Positions 8,032 through 16,525 of a stretch of 45,566 nucleotides of DNA are shown here, in pieces. The stretch spans positions 1 through 45,566 of the forward strand of contig JAJZEC010000028.1 of assembly GCA_021805825.1 (NCBI GenBank), in the 5' to 3' direction. A model generated the notes under the pieces. That model was not told the origin of the DNA. It saw only the letters and a program-made list of their open reading frames with translations, and ran no database searches. Within the stretch, counting starts at the first letter, position 1, and each line of letters starts with the position of its first letter. The DNA comes from Pseudomonadota bacterium (GTDB taxonomy: Bacteria > Pseudomonadota > Gammaproteobacteria > Burkholderiales > Burkholderiaceae_C). A program made the translations under genes and the position numbers.

Positions 8032-8077
8032 TTCTGTAAAAAAGAAGGAAACGTTCTTATCAATGTATTTTACAGAA
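8032..8077. promoter_or_regulatory. Candidate LysR operator: perfect 10-bp inverted repeat in the lysR-dabB intergenic region
   Basis: TTCTGTAAAA at 8032-8041 is matched exactly by its reverse complement TTTTACAGAA at 8068-8077, with a 26-bp spacer. The left arm also forms TTC-N9-GAA (8032-8046), which contains the T-N11-A core of LysR sites. The region is strikingly AT-rich against its surroundings. It begins three bases upstream of the LysR start codon and would act on both divergent genes. Confidence 0.55.
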
Positions 8078-8123
8078 TGATGTCCAGCAGGCACCATGTC
8101 GCTCAAGGAGCGTTTGCACAACC

Positions 8124-9704
8124 ATGCACCAACATCTGCAACCCTGGTTCGAAGCGGCGGCGCTGGCGCCTGCCCTGCTCATGTTCGTGGCCGCCGCGGG
8201 ATTGCGCCTGCAGCGGCGCGATGACGCGACGGTCTGGCCGCGCCTGCTGCTGCCCGCCGTGCTGGCGCTGGCCTGCGCGCTGCTGGCGCTGGGCTGGCAG
8301 ATCGGGCCGGATGGGGCGCCCGCGGCCGCCGCGGGCACGCCGCTGCTGCCCGGGCTGGCCAGCTGCCGGCTGGCGGCCTGGGTCGCGGTGCTGGTGCAGT
8401 TCCTGGGTCTGGTGATCAGCGCGTTTTCCGCCCGCTACCTGCAGGGCGAGCCGGGGCAGGCGCGCTACGCGTCGGCGCTGGCCCTGGTGCTGGCCAGCGT
8501 GCAACTGCTGTTGCTGGCCGGGCAGTGGCTGGTGCTCATCGCGGCCTGGGCGCTGGCCGCTGCCGCGCTGCACCGCCTGCTGTGCTTCTATCCGGAGCGA
8601 CCCTTCGCGCTGCTGGCCGCGCACAAGAAGCGCCTGGCCGACCGCATCGCCGACCTGTTGCTGCTGGCGGCGGCGGCGCTGGCCTGGCAGGCCACCGGCA
8701 GTGGCTCCCTGGATGCGCTGGGCCCCTACCTGGCACGGCACGCGGCGTCGCCCGAACTGCAGGCCAGCGCGGTGCTGCTGGTGCTGGCGGTGCTGCTGCG
8801 TACCGCGCTGCTGCCGGTGCACGGCTGGCTGGTGCAGGTCATGGAGGCGCCGACCCCGGTTTCGGCGCTGCTGCATGCCGGAGTGGTCAACCTCGGCGGC
8901 TACGTGCTGATCCGCTGCGCGCCCCTGCTCGACGCGGTGCCGGCGGCGCGCTGGCTGCTGGTCGCAGGCGGCCTGGCCACCGCGGTGCTCGCCGGGCTCG
9001 TGAGCCTGACGCGCATCAGCATCAAGGTGCGGCTGGCCTGGTCCACGGTGGCGCAGATGGGTTTCATGCTGCTCGAGTGCGGGCTCGGCCTGTACACCCT
9101 GGCTGCGTTGCACCTGATCGGGCATTCCCTCTACAAGGCCCATGCCTTCCTGTCGGCTTCCGGCGCGGTTCGGCAATCCGGCCTCTCGGCGTTGCGCGGT
9201 CATCCGCGCCCGGCGCCGGCGACGCTGCTGGCGGCGCCGCTGGCCAGCCTGGCGGTGCTCGCGCTGCTTGCCGCGGCGCACGCCCCGTGGCCGTGGTGGT
9301 GGAGCGGGGTGCTGGCGCTGGCCTGGGCGCCCCTGCTGTGGCTGCCCGCCCGCGGCACGCCGCGCGCGCCCTGGCTGTGGCAGGCGGGCGCCGCCCTGCT
9401 CACGCTGATCGGGCTGTGCGCCGCCGCTTGGCTGGTGCACCATCTGCGGCTGGGCGTGGTGTCGCGGCCGCAGGGATTGTCTGGCCTGGTTGCGCTGGCC
9501 GGCATGGGCTTGCTGTATGCCTGCCTGGCCGTGTCGCGCTGGCGCCCGCAGGCGCTGGCCGGGCTGCGCCGCTGGTGCTACGCCGGCTTCTACCTCGACG
9601 AGGCCTATACCCGGGTCGCGCTCTGGCTGTGGCCGGCGCGCTGGGGCGGCGGGGCGGCGCGGCAGGCCCGCGCCGCGGCCGCCACGGCGATGGCCGCCGA
9701 TTGA
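8124..9704 (+). CDS. dabB: DabB, proton-conducting membrane subunit of the DAB inorganic carbon pump
   Basis: The 526-residue integral membrane protein belongs to the proton-conducting family of NuoL/MrpA-like antiporter subunits, with about a dozen hydrophobic segments. Its conserved core includes the PTPVSALLHAGVVNLGGY region near residues 244-261 and LTRISIKVRLAWSTVAQMGF near 295-315, followed by the HLIGHSLYKAHAFLSAS signature. Followed by a DUF2309 gene, it is DabB, which couples the proton gradient to CO2-to-bicarbonate conversion by DabA. The start at 8124 has AGGAG at 8106-8110, a slightly long spacing of 13 nt. DabA begins 20 bp after the stop, so the two form an operon. Confidence 0.92.
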   Translation: MHQHLQPWFEAAALAPALLMFVAAAGLRLQRRDDATVWPRLLLPAVLALACALLALGWQIGPDGAPAAAAGTPLLPGLASCRLAAWVAVLVQFLGLVISAFSARYLQGEPGQARYASALALVLASVQLLLLAGQWLVLIAAWALAAAALHRLLCFYPERPFALLAAHKKRLADRIADLLLLAAAALAWQATGSGSLDALGPYLARHAASPELQASAVLLVLAVLLRTALLPVHGWLVQVMEAPTPVSALLHAGVVNLGGYVLIRCAPLLDAVPAARWLLVAGGLATAVLAGLVSLTRISIKVRLAWSTVAQMGFMLLECGLGLYTLAALHLIGHSLYKAHAFLSASGAVRQSGLSALRGHPRPAPATLLAAPLASLAVLALLAAAHAPWPWWWSGVLALAWAPLLWLPARGTPRAPWLWQAGAALLTLIGLCAAAWLVHHLRLGVVSRPQGLSGLVALAGMGLLYACLAVSRWRPQALAGLRRWCYAGFYLDEAYTRVALWLWPARWGGGAARQARAAAATAMAAD

Positions 9705-9724
9705 ATTCCTCGCGGAGACATCCC

Positions 9725-12280
9725 ATGCACGATCTTGCAGAGAATCCGGCGCAAGGCACGCCCCCGAACGCCGCGGCGCCCGCGGCGGATCCGCGGCAAA
9801 GCTTCGACCACAGCGCCTGCGACCCCCGCGTCGAGCGCGCCTGCGCCCAGGCCTGCGCCAGCATCGCGCCGGCCTGGCCGCTGGATCGATCGATCGCCGT
9901 CAACCCGCATTGGGGGCGCATCGGCCGGCCGCTGCGCGAGGTCGCCGCGCGCATGCAGGCACTGGCCGGCATCCAGGTCTTTCCCCCGCGCGCCATGCTG
10001 CGCCAGGCGTGGGAGCAGCAGCGCATCACCCCGGAGCAGCTGGAGCAGGCCTTGCGCGCGCTGCCGCAGGCCGTCGATGCCGGCCTCGGCCCGCAGAGCT
10101 GCATCGACGCCCTGCGCGAGGCGCCGCGCATCCAGCGCCTGCCCCTGCTCATCGACATCCTCGACGACGATCCGCGGGGGCATGCCCGACTGAGCTGGCG
10201 GCAGGCCATCACCCACCAGCTGAGCCAGTGCTGCGCGGCGTATTTCGACCGCGGGCAGGCCGACTGGCAGCCCGCGCGTGGCGAGGGGCTGTATGCGTTC
10301 TGGCTGCGCAGCCTGCGCCACGACCGGGGTATTGGCCTGCTCATGGGCCTGCCGCGCCTGCACCACAGCCTGCATGCGCTGCCGGCCACGCGCGCGCAGG
10401 CCGAAGCGTGGGCCCTGCAGCGCCTGGGGCTCGACGAGGCAAGCTGGGCAGATTACCTGGAGGCCGTGCTGCTGAGCATCCAGGGCTGGGCTTCATGGTG
10501 CGCCTATCTGGGCTGGGACGCCGCCCAGCAGGGACGGCAGGATTCCCACCTGCGCGAGCTGCTGGCCATGCGCCTGGCCTGGGGCGCGCTGCTGCTCGAA
10601 TGCAAGGACGATGGCGCGGCGCGGCGCGCCTTCGCCGCGGTGCGTGCGCAGTGGTCGCGTGCGAGCGTGCTGCTGCAGCAGGCGCAGCAGGCCCTGCTGG
10701 TCGACGAGGTCTGGCAACGGGCCTACGAGGCCGGCTACCAGCATCAGCTGCTGCGCAGGCTGGCCACGGCGGGAGCCGCTCCGTGCGCGCAGCCGCCGCA
10801 GGTGCAGGCGGTGTTCTGCATCGATGTACGAAGCGAGCCGATGCGGCGGGCGCTGGAGGCGGTGTGGCCGCAGGTGCACACCCTGGGCTTCGCGGGCTTC
10901 TTCGGGCTGACGCTGCAGTACACGCCGCTGGCCACCGCGGCGACCAGGCCGCAGCTGCCCGGCCTGCTGGCGCCGTCGCTGCAGGCCGTCGACCGCATGG
11001 TTCCGGCCGGCGCGGCCAGCGCTTCCTCGCTCGCGGCACTCGACGCCGAGGCCGCCGATGCGCGTCTGCGCCGCTTTGCCGCCGAGGCGCCCTGGCAGGC
11101 CGCGGGACGCTGGCCGGGGGCGGCGTTCTCGCTGGTCGAGGCCGCAGGCCTGGGCTACCTCGGCAAGCTCACGCGCTGGCTGCTGCCCACGACGGCGCCG
11201 CGGCAGCGCGACGACCTCGACGGCCTGCCGCCGCGCTACCGCAGCATCTGCCGGCCGTTGCTGGATGGGCTGGACGCCTCGGAACGGGTGGAGCTGGCGG
11301 CGCGCGTGCTGCAGGCGATGGGCCTGCGGCGGGATCTGGCACCCCTGGTGCTGCTCGTCGGGCATGCCAGCCAGAGCGCCAACAACGCGCATGCGGCAGC
11401 CCTCGACTGCGGCGCCTGCTGCGGGCAGAGCGGCGAGGTCAACGCCCGCGCGCTGGCGCAGTTGCTGAACGACCGGCTGGTGCGCGAGGGGCTGTGCGCG
11501 CGGGGCATCGACATTCCCGGGGCGACGCACTTCGTCGCCTGCCTGCACAACACCACCACCGACGAGATCGACGGGCTCGACCTCGACCTGCTGCCGCAGG
11601 ACGCGCAGGCGCGCTGGCAGCGGCTGCAGCCGGTGCTCGAGCAGGCCGGCGATCAGGCGCGGCGAGCGCGCGCAGCGCGCCTCGGCATGGACGCGCGAGC
11701 CGACGCGCGGCGCCTGCTGCGGCAGTTGCGCAGGCGCGCCAACGACGGTGCGCAGACACGCCCCGAGTGGGGCCTGGCCGGCAATGCCGCGCTGCTCATC
11801 GCGCCGCGCAGCCGCAGCCTGGGGGCGGTGCTCGACGGGCGCTGCTTCCTGCACGACTACGACTGCGGGGCGGACGCCGACGGCGCCCTGCTCGAGCAGC
11901 TGATGACCGGCCCGCTGCTGGTCGCGCACTGGATCAACTGGCAGTACCACGCATCGACCTGCGACCCGGCGCACCTCGGAGCCGGCAACAAACTGCTGCA
12001 CAACGTGGTCGGCGGCAACATCGGCGTGTTCGAGGGCAACGGCGGCGACCTGCGCCCGGGTCTGGCGCTGCAGTCCTTGCACGACGGCGGGCGCTGGATG
12101 CACGAGCCGCTGCGCCTGAGTGTGCTGATCGAGGCGCCGCAGCGGCTCATCGAGCAGGTGCTCGGCCGCCACCAGGTGCTGCGCGACCTCGTCGACAACG
12201 GCTGGCTGCACCTGCTGTGCATCGACTCCGACGGCAGCATCCGCCAGCGCGGCGGGGCAGGGCACTGGCGTGTCGCCTGA
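9725..12280 (+). CDS. dabA: DabA, DUF2309 zinc-dependent carbonic anhydrase-like subunit
   Basis: This 851-residue DUF2309 protein is the cytoplasmic partner of DabB. The beta-carbonic-anhydrase-like zinc site is intact. Cys365 and Asp367 lie in FCIDVRSE, His547 lies in LLVGHASQSANN and Cys562 in ALDCGACCGQ. These correspond to C351, D353, H524 and C539 of Halothiobacillus DabA, with identical local spacing. The complex is thought to convert CO2 to bicarbonate vectorially, accumulating inorganic carbon for fixation. The start is ATG 9725, with GGAG about 9 nt upstream; the frame is open further upstream but overlaps dabB. Ends convergent with the cytochrome operon. Confidence 0.93.
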   Translation: MHDLAENPAQGTPPNAAAPAADPRQSFDHSACDPRVERACAQACASIAPAWPLDRSIAVNPHWGRIGRPLREVAARMQALAGIQVFPPRAMLRQAWEQQRITPEQLEQALRALPQAVDAGLGPQSCIDALREAPRIQRLPLLIDILDDDPRGHARLSWRQAITHQLSQCCAAYFDRGQADWQPARGEGLYAFWLRSLRHDRGIGLLMGLPRLHHSLHALPATRAQAEAWALQRLGLDEASWADYLEAVLLSIQGWASWCAYLGWDAAQQGRQDSHLRELLAMRLAWGALLLECKDDGAARRAFAAVRAQWSRASVLLQQAQQALLVDEVWQRAYEAGYQHQLLRRLATAGAAPCAQPPQVQAVFCIDVRSEPMRRALEAVWPQVHTLGFAGFFGLTLQYTPLATAATRPQLPGLLAPSLQAVDRMVPAGAASASSLAALDAEAADARLRRFAAEAPWQAAGRWPGAAFSLVEAAGLGYLGKLTRWLLPTTAPRQRDDLDGLPPRYRSICRPLLDGLDASERVELAARVLQAMGLRRDLAPLVLLVGHASQSANNAHAAALDCGACCGQSGEVNARALAQLLNDRLVREGLCARGIDIPGATHFVACLHNTTTDEIDGLDLDLLPQDAQARWQRLQPVLEQAGDQARRARAARLGMDARADARRLLRQLRRRANDGAQTRPEWGLAGNAALLIAPRSRSLGAVLDGRCFLHDYDCGADADGALLEQLMTGPLLVAHWINWQYHASTCDPAHLGAGNKLLHNVVGGNIGVFEGNGGDLRPGLALQSLHDGGRWMHEPLRLSVLIEAPQRLIEQVLGRHQVLRDLVDNGWLHLLCIDSDGSIRQRGGAGHWRVA

Positions 12281-12283
12281 AGC

Positions 12284-12318
12284 AAAAAACCGGGGTGCCG
12301 CTCGCGCGGACGCCCCGG
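12284..12318 (-). terminator. Rho-independent terminator of the cytochrome/porin operon
   Basis: On the minus strand, CCGGGG (12318-12313) and CCCCGG (12295-12290) pair, with an inner CCGC/GCGG stem, and are followed by six T residues (12289-12284). It lies about 50 nt past the mtrB/mtoB stop at 12368. The A-run also lets part of the hairpin act on dabA from the other side. Confidence 0.75.
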
Positions 12319-12339
12319 ATCCACTGAAGATGGCGGCCT

Positions 12340-12360
12340 GCCGCCCGCGCCGCGGGCGGC
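12340..12360. repeat. 21-bp GC-only palindrome
   Basis: GCCGCCCGCG at 12340-12349 and its exact reverse complement CGCGGGCGGC at 12351-12360 flank a single C. It sits seven bases past the stop of the outer-membrane barrel gene and just before the terminator. It may be a 3'-end mRNA-stabilising hairpin or a second terminator stem. Confidence 0.5.
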
Positions 12361-12367
12361 CTGTGCG

Positions 12368-14812
12368 TCACTGGAAGGAGTAGGTGTACTCGGCGTAGAT
12401 GGCGCTGATCGATGCCGATGGGTTCTGCACGTTCCACGGCAGCACCGCGGTGGCCGTGTAGCCCATCTGCTGCGCCAGGTACATGTAGTCGTTGACCTCG
12501 TAGCGCGCGTACAGGTAACCCAGTTGCAGCTTGGCGTGCGGGTTGAACTTGTAGGTTCCGTTCAGATCCAGGCGGGTGATCCGGGTCTTGATGTCCGGCA
12601 CCGTGCCGCAGGTGTAGCCGCTGGTGCTCGGAGTCGTGCAGTAGGTGTTGACCACCGCGAAGTTGGCGCCCGGTTGCACCGCGGTCGAGTAGCTCGTGGT
12701 GTCGTCCGAGTACGTCAGCTTGGCGCCCAGGCTCAACTTGTCATCCATCAGGCCGCGCTGCTTGAAGCCCGCGCCCAGCGTGATGGCCTGATCCGTCGCA
12801 TCGGTCATCCACTCGAAGGGATACTGGGTGCGCACGCCGCCGACCGTGATGCGCTGCGATCCGGCGGACAAGGTGCCGCTGGTCTCCCGCTGCCAGGTCG
12901 CGAACAGGCTGGCGGTGGCGTTCTCCCGAACCTGGAAGTCGCCCTGCAGGTCGACGGTGGCATCGTGACCGCTGCGGCGGCCCAGCGCGGTATCGCCGTA
13001 CTGGTCGTTGCCGAAGCTGCCGTCGACGCTCAGGTTGACCGCCGAACTCGGCGCCCAGCTCAGGCCGAAGTGCGCCTGCTCCTGCTTGCGTGATCCGTCG
13101 AAGAAGGCCACCCAGCCCGGCTGGTCGTTCTCCCCGTTGCCGGCGATCGTGTCGTCGGTGATCGGGTTGTAGTAGTAGGGGTTGAGGGTCGCCGTGCGCT
13201 TGGCGTACTTCAGGCCGGCACGCAGGTTCAGGTTGTCGCCGTAGCGCAGGAAGTAGTCGACCTTGCCGGTGTTTTCCGAGCTGTCCGGCACCGCCGCGCA
13301 TCCGGTCGGGCTGTAGTCGTTGCCGTCGGCGGCAAGGATCGTCTGTCCGAGGTAGGCGGTGCTGTCGCACCAGCGCCGGATCTTCTCGTTCTGCGCGGAA
13401 AGGTGCAGCCGTTGTCCCGGCATGAAGCGCCAGTCGGCAGCCAGCTTGCTCTGCAGGTGGCTGTTGCTCATCGGGATGTTGTAGACGCTGAACCAGTCCG
13501 TGGTCGGCCCGCTGTCGGGCGCCTCGAAGTTGTACAGGTTCGACGGCGTCTGGTTGTCCCGCTTGCTGTAGATCATGCCGGCCGAAAGCGTCAGGTTGCG
13601 CGTCGTCTGGTTGCTCAGGCTCCAGTTGGCGTGCTGCGTGACGACCAGGCCGTTGAGCGAGCCCACGGGCAGGTTGAGCAGGCTCGTCGGGCCGGTGCCG
13701 ATCTGCGCCGGCTCGTAGGCGTAGGACATGTTCTGGGTGTTGCGCCCGTAGGTGTAGCCGCCCACCAGCTGGGTTCGCGGACTGAAGCGGTAGCCGCCGC
13801 TGAACTGCAGTTCGTTGTCGGAATTGCTCGGCGGCAGCGATTCGACGTCCATCGGGTAGGTGCTGCCCGCCGCCGCCGCGGTCGTGCCGCTGCTGACATA
13901 GGGGTTGGCGAACCAGACCCCGTTGTAGTCGTCGTGGAACATCGACCCGTAGTACGCGCCGGTGAAGAATCCCTTCTCCCCGGCCCAGTTCAGCGCGAGG
14001 TTGAAGTTGTTGGTCTTGTACTGGGTCGGATAGGGCAGCCCGAGCAGGCGCTGTCCACCCAGGTTCGATGAACTCCCGGTGAATGTGGCTCCGGTGACCG
14101 AATCGACGATGGCCGAGGCCAGGATCGACCCGCTTTCGCGGATGTTCGTCCAGTCGAAGGTCATGTTCCAGCCTTCCTTGAACTGGTGGCTGGCCGAGAA
14201 CCGGGTCGTCGCGCGCTGGACGTAGAGGTGATCCGTGTGGAAGAACTGCTGCTGGTCGGGGGTCAGTGCCTGGGTGCCGACCAGGCCGCTGGCGTTCTTG
14301 TAGCTGGGGTTGATGTAGCCGAAGGTCGACGGCAGGGTGAACACATTGCTGCCCGGAGCCCCGACCAGCGGGGTCTGGAAGCTGCCCGGGTTGCTGACCA
14401 GGGAGTCGCCGCCGTAGTTGCGCAGCTGGTCGAAGCTCAGGCCGACGCTCCAGTTGCCCTGGTCGGCCATGCCCCCGGAGATCGACCGCGAGGTCGTCCC
14501 CAGGTTCTGGCCCTGCACGAACCAGGTGTTGGCTCCGGGCTGCTGGCCGTAGCCGTTGCCTCCGCGCAGGCTGAACCCGCCCAGCAGCGTCGGCCCGGAG
14601 TTCTCCAGCCCGTTGTACTGCCCGAACAGATCGGAGTCGTGGTTGCTGTAGATGCCTCCGATGCTCAGGGTGTCGGTCGGGGCGATCAGCGCCTGCAGGG
14701 CACTGTCGGCCATGGCTGCCGGGGCGATCGACGCCACGGCGAGGGTGGCAAGGGCGGCACGCAGGGCGACGGTCAGGGGCCGGGCGCGCAGCACGCTGTT
14801 GCGGTGTTTCAT
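12368..14812 (-). CDS. mtoB: MtrB/PioB/MtoB-family outer-membrane barrel (decaheme-associated porin)
   Basis: The 814-residue protein has a long signal peptide ending near AAMA. The body alternates polar and aromatic strands and ends in an aromatic residue (YTYSFQ), as expected of a large beta-barrel inserted by the BAM machinery. The N-terminal pattern GGIYSNHDSDLFGQYNGLE is characteristic of the MtrB/PioB decaheme-associated family. The barrel would sheath the decaheme cytochrome encoded immediately upstream, forming a transmembrane electron conduit. The start at 14812 is chosen over an upstream start at 14854, since AAGGAG lies 7 nt before it and the upstream start would overlap the cytochrome gene. 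The N-terminal CXXC of Shewanella MtrB is not seen. The name mtoB is by analogy with Fe(II) oxidisers; pioB or mtrB fit equally. Confidence 0.87.
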   Translation of the reverse strand: MKHRNSVLRARPLTVALRAALATLAVASIAPAAMADSALQALIAPTDTLSIGGIYSNHDSDLFGQYNGLENSGPTLLGGFSLRGGNGYGQQPGANTWFVQGQNLGTTSRSISGGMADQGNWSVGLSFDQLRNYGGDSLVSNPGSFQTPLVGAPGSNVFTLPSTFGYINPSYKNASGLVGTQALTPDQQQFFHTDHLYVQRATTRFSASHQFKEGWNMTFDWTNIRESGSILASAIVDSVTGATFTGSSSNLGGQRLLGLPYPTQYKTNNFNLALNWAGEKGFFTGAYYGSMFHDDYNGVWFANPYVSSGTTAAAAGSTYPMDVESLPPSNSDNELQFSGGYRFSPRTQLVGGYTYGRNTQNMSYAYEPAQIGTGPTSLLNLPVGSLNGLVVTQHANWSLSNQTTRNLTLSAGMIYSKRDNQTPSNLYNFEAPDSGPTTDWFSVYNIPMSNSHLQSKLAADWRFMPGQRLHLSAQNEKIRRWCDSTAYLGQTILAADGNDYSPTGCAAVPDSSENTGKVDYFLRYGDNLNLRAGLKYAKRTATLNPYYYNPITDDTIAGNGENDQPGWVAFFDGSRKQEQAHFGLSWAPSSAVNLSVDGSFGNDQYGDTALGRRSGHDATVDLQGDFQVRENATASLFATWQRETSGTLSAGSQRITVGGVRTQYPFEWMTDATDQAITLGAGFKQRGLMDDKLSLGAKLTYSDDTTSYSTAVQPGANFAVVNTYCTTPSTSGYTCGTVPDIKTRITRLDLNGTYKFNPHAKLQLGYLYARYEVNDYMYLAQQMGYTATAVLPWNVQNPSASISAIYAEYTYSFQ

Positions 14813-14834
14813 CTCGTGCTCCTTGGGTCGTTCG

Positions 14835-15845
14835 CTAGCGATGCAGGTACGCACCAGCCGGGTTGTTCGAGCCGTGAACCATGATGTGGCAGTTCAGGCA
14901 GCCTTCTCCCACTCCACCGTCGGCCGGGCTTCCGGGGATGGCGCTGAATCCGGTCGCGGTCGAGGGCCCGGCGACTCCGGGGCCGAACATGTTGGCGCTC
15001 TGGTGCGGGCCGTCATGGCACTCTTCACACAGGAAGGGCGGGCGCGCCTTGAGCAGCGGGGCGATGTTCGAGCCGTGCGGGTTGTGGCAGTTGGTGCAGT
15101 TCTCCACCACCGGCTCGTGCTCCCACAGGAAGGGCCCGCGCTTGTCGGCGTGGCAGCTCCAGCAGGTCTCGTTGATGGTCGCCTTCTTCATCAGGAAGGG
15201 GCCGACCGAGCCGTGGGGGTTGTGGCAGTCCGAGCACATCATCTTGCCCTCGGGAACCGGGTGGTGCGAGAGCTTCATGAAGTCCGCGCGCCGATCCTTG
15301 TGGCAGGTGTAGCAGACGGTCTGCTGCATGCCCTTGGTGCGCACCGGGTCGACCGCGCTGTGCACCTTGTGGCAGTCGCTGCAGGCCAGGCCGTTGACCT
15401 GGTGCGGGCTGCCCTCCCAGTGCGTGCGCTGGGTTCCGGAGTGGCAGGCCAGGCAGGCCGAGGCGCGTTGCGATGCGCTCGACTCGGGGTACATGCCGCC
15501 CTTGTTGAACACCACGTCGGGTGGTGCGATCTTGCCGTTGACGGGGCCGCGCAGGTGCGCCAGGCTGGCGCCGTGGCAGCTCTGGCAGGTGGGTGTGCGC
15601 GGATCGCCGGTGACCCCCATCGGGGTCTGGAAGAACGCCAGCACGGGCTTGGATTCGTTCTCGTCGTGGCAGCGCGTGCACTTGGCGTCCTGCGCCAGGT
15701 GCTCCCTGGAACTCTGTGCGGCGCTGACTGGCGCCTGCTGCGATGCGCCGAGTGCCGGCAGCTCGATCTTGTCGGCATGCGCCGCCAAGCTCCAGCTTCC
15801 GAGCAGCACCGCGGCAGCCATGATGAATTTCCTGGAGGTCTTCAC
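14835..15845 (-). CDS. mtoA: Periplasmic decaheme cytochrome c, MtrA/MtoA/PioA family
   Basis: The 336-residue protein has a cleavable signal peptide (…SWSLAAHA) and exactly ten CXXCH heme-binding motifs, in order CTRCH, CQSCH, CLACH, CSDCH, CYTCH, CSDCH, CWSCH, CTNCH, CEECH and CLNCH. The length and the short spacing between hemes match MtrA/MtoA/DmsE decahemes; PioA of phototrophs has a longer N-terminus. It would form a heme wire inside the MtrB-type barrel. No surface cytochrome of the MtrC/OmcA type is in the window. That arrangement is more typical of electron uptake, as in Fe(II) oxidisers, than of metal reduction. The stop is 22 bp before the barrel gene, so the two are translated from one transcript. 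Confidence 0.92.
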   Translation of the reverse strand: MKTSRKFIMAAAVLLGSWSLAAHADKIELPALGASQQAPVSAAQSSREHLAQDAKCTRCHDENESKPVLAFFQTPMGVTGDPRTPTCQSCHGASLAHLRGPVNGKIAPPDVVFNKGGMYPESSASQRASACLACHSGTQRTHWEGSPHQVNGLACSDCHKVHSAVDPVRTKGMQQTVCYTCHKDRRADFMKLSHHPVPEGKMMCSDCHNPHGSVGPFLMKKATINETCWSCHADKRGPFLWEHEPVVENCTNCHNPHGSNIAPLLKARPPFLCEECHDGPHQSANMFGPGVAGPSTATGFSAIPGSPADGGVGEGCLNCHIMVHGSNNPAGAYLHR

Positions 15846-15886
15846 CGTTCGCTCCCCTGGGGTCGTTCGCTATGGGTTGGGATTCG

Positions 15887-15921
15887 TGATGCTTGATGGG
15901 TGATGCTTGATGCTTGATGCG
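15887..15921. repeat. Five tandem heptamers (TGATGNN) between two cytochrome genes
   Basis: Five consecutive 7-bp units start at 15887, 15894, 15901, 15908 and 15915. They read TGATGCT, TGATGGG, TGATGCT, TGATGCT and TGATGCG. They lie in the 89-bp gap between the monoheme and decaheme cytochrome genes. The pattern could be a slippage-prone tract or a translational or regulatory spacer. Confidence 0.7.
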
Positions 15922-15934
15922 CCGCAGCCCGGGC

Positions 15935-16276
15935 TCACTTCTTCAGGCTCAGGATCCAGTCGGCGACTTCGTCCAGCTCGGCCTTGCTCAGCGACGGGTT
16001 GGCGGGCATCGCGCTGCCCTGGACACCGGCATGCACGTCGCCTTCCAGCGCCTCCTCGCCCTTGTCCTCGCCCATCGCGGCGAACTTGGCCGCGATCTGC
16101 TTGAAGCCCGGGCCGACCTTGGTGCCGTCCATCGCGTGGCAGGTGAAGCACGAGTGCTCCTTGACCAGCCGGGCGCCGGCGCTCACGTCGTGTGCCTCGC
16201 CCGCGTGCGCGGCGGGCAGGGCGAAGGCGAAGGCGGCGGCGAGGCTGGCGATGGTGGCGAGAGCGGTGGTTTTCAT
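15935..16276 (-). CDS. Small periplasmic class I cytochrome c (MtoD-like position)
   Basis: The 113-residue precursor has a signal peptide ending at AAHA and a mature part of about 90 residues. It has one heme motif, CFTCH, and a distal methionine candidate in SAMPANPSLSK. It ends with the helix ELDEVADWILSL typical of class I c-type cytochromes (c5/c551-like). As first gene before the decaheme cytochrome and barrel, it is well placed to shuttle electrons between the outer-membrane conduit and inner-membrane carriers. This is the role proposed for MtoD in Fe(II)-oxidising Sideroxydans. The start at 16276 is used because the signal peptide begins there; an upstream frame extension is not credible. 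Confidence 0.88.
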   Translation of the reverse strand: MKTTALATIASLAAAFAFALPAAHAGEAHDVSAGARLVKEHSCFTCHAMDGTKVGPGFKQIAAKFAAMGEDKGEEALEGDVHAGVQGSAMPANPSLSKAELDEVADWILSLKK

Positions 16277-16525
16277 GGCAGGTATTCCGAGGCAATGGAT
16301 CGAAGGGGCACGGCGGCCTGAGGCCACGGTGGATTCCTGAGAAGGATTGTTCCTGGGGGATACCCTGAGTCGCCATCGGCGCAGGCGCAAAATGCCCATC
16401 GGAAAATTCCTACCCCGGATCGGAATCGGCCGCCTGCGCGGCGACGCCGCAGCCGGCGCGCAGGCGCGCGCCGACGCGCCCCTGGCGCAGGGCGGTGGCG
16501 GCGGGGGCCGGGCAGGGGGAGTGCT
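16277..16525. other. Intergenic region upstream of the cytochrome operon
   Basis: This 249-bp region lies between the response regulator gene and the cytochrome operon on the same strand and should carry the operon's promoter. It contains GC-rich inverted sequences (for example around 16456-16482) and a short ATTCC/GGAAT inverted pair around 16407-16427. I cannot identify a convincing -35/-10 or a defined regulator site. Confidence 0.4.

Noticed and set aside
16405-16425. NarL heptamers (TACCCC) upstream of the cytochrome operon
   Set aside because: Only one poor copy is present and no inverted 7-2-7 arrangement is seen.
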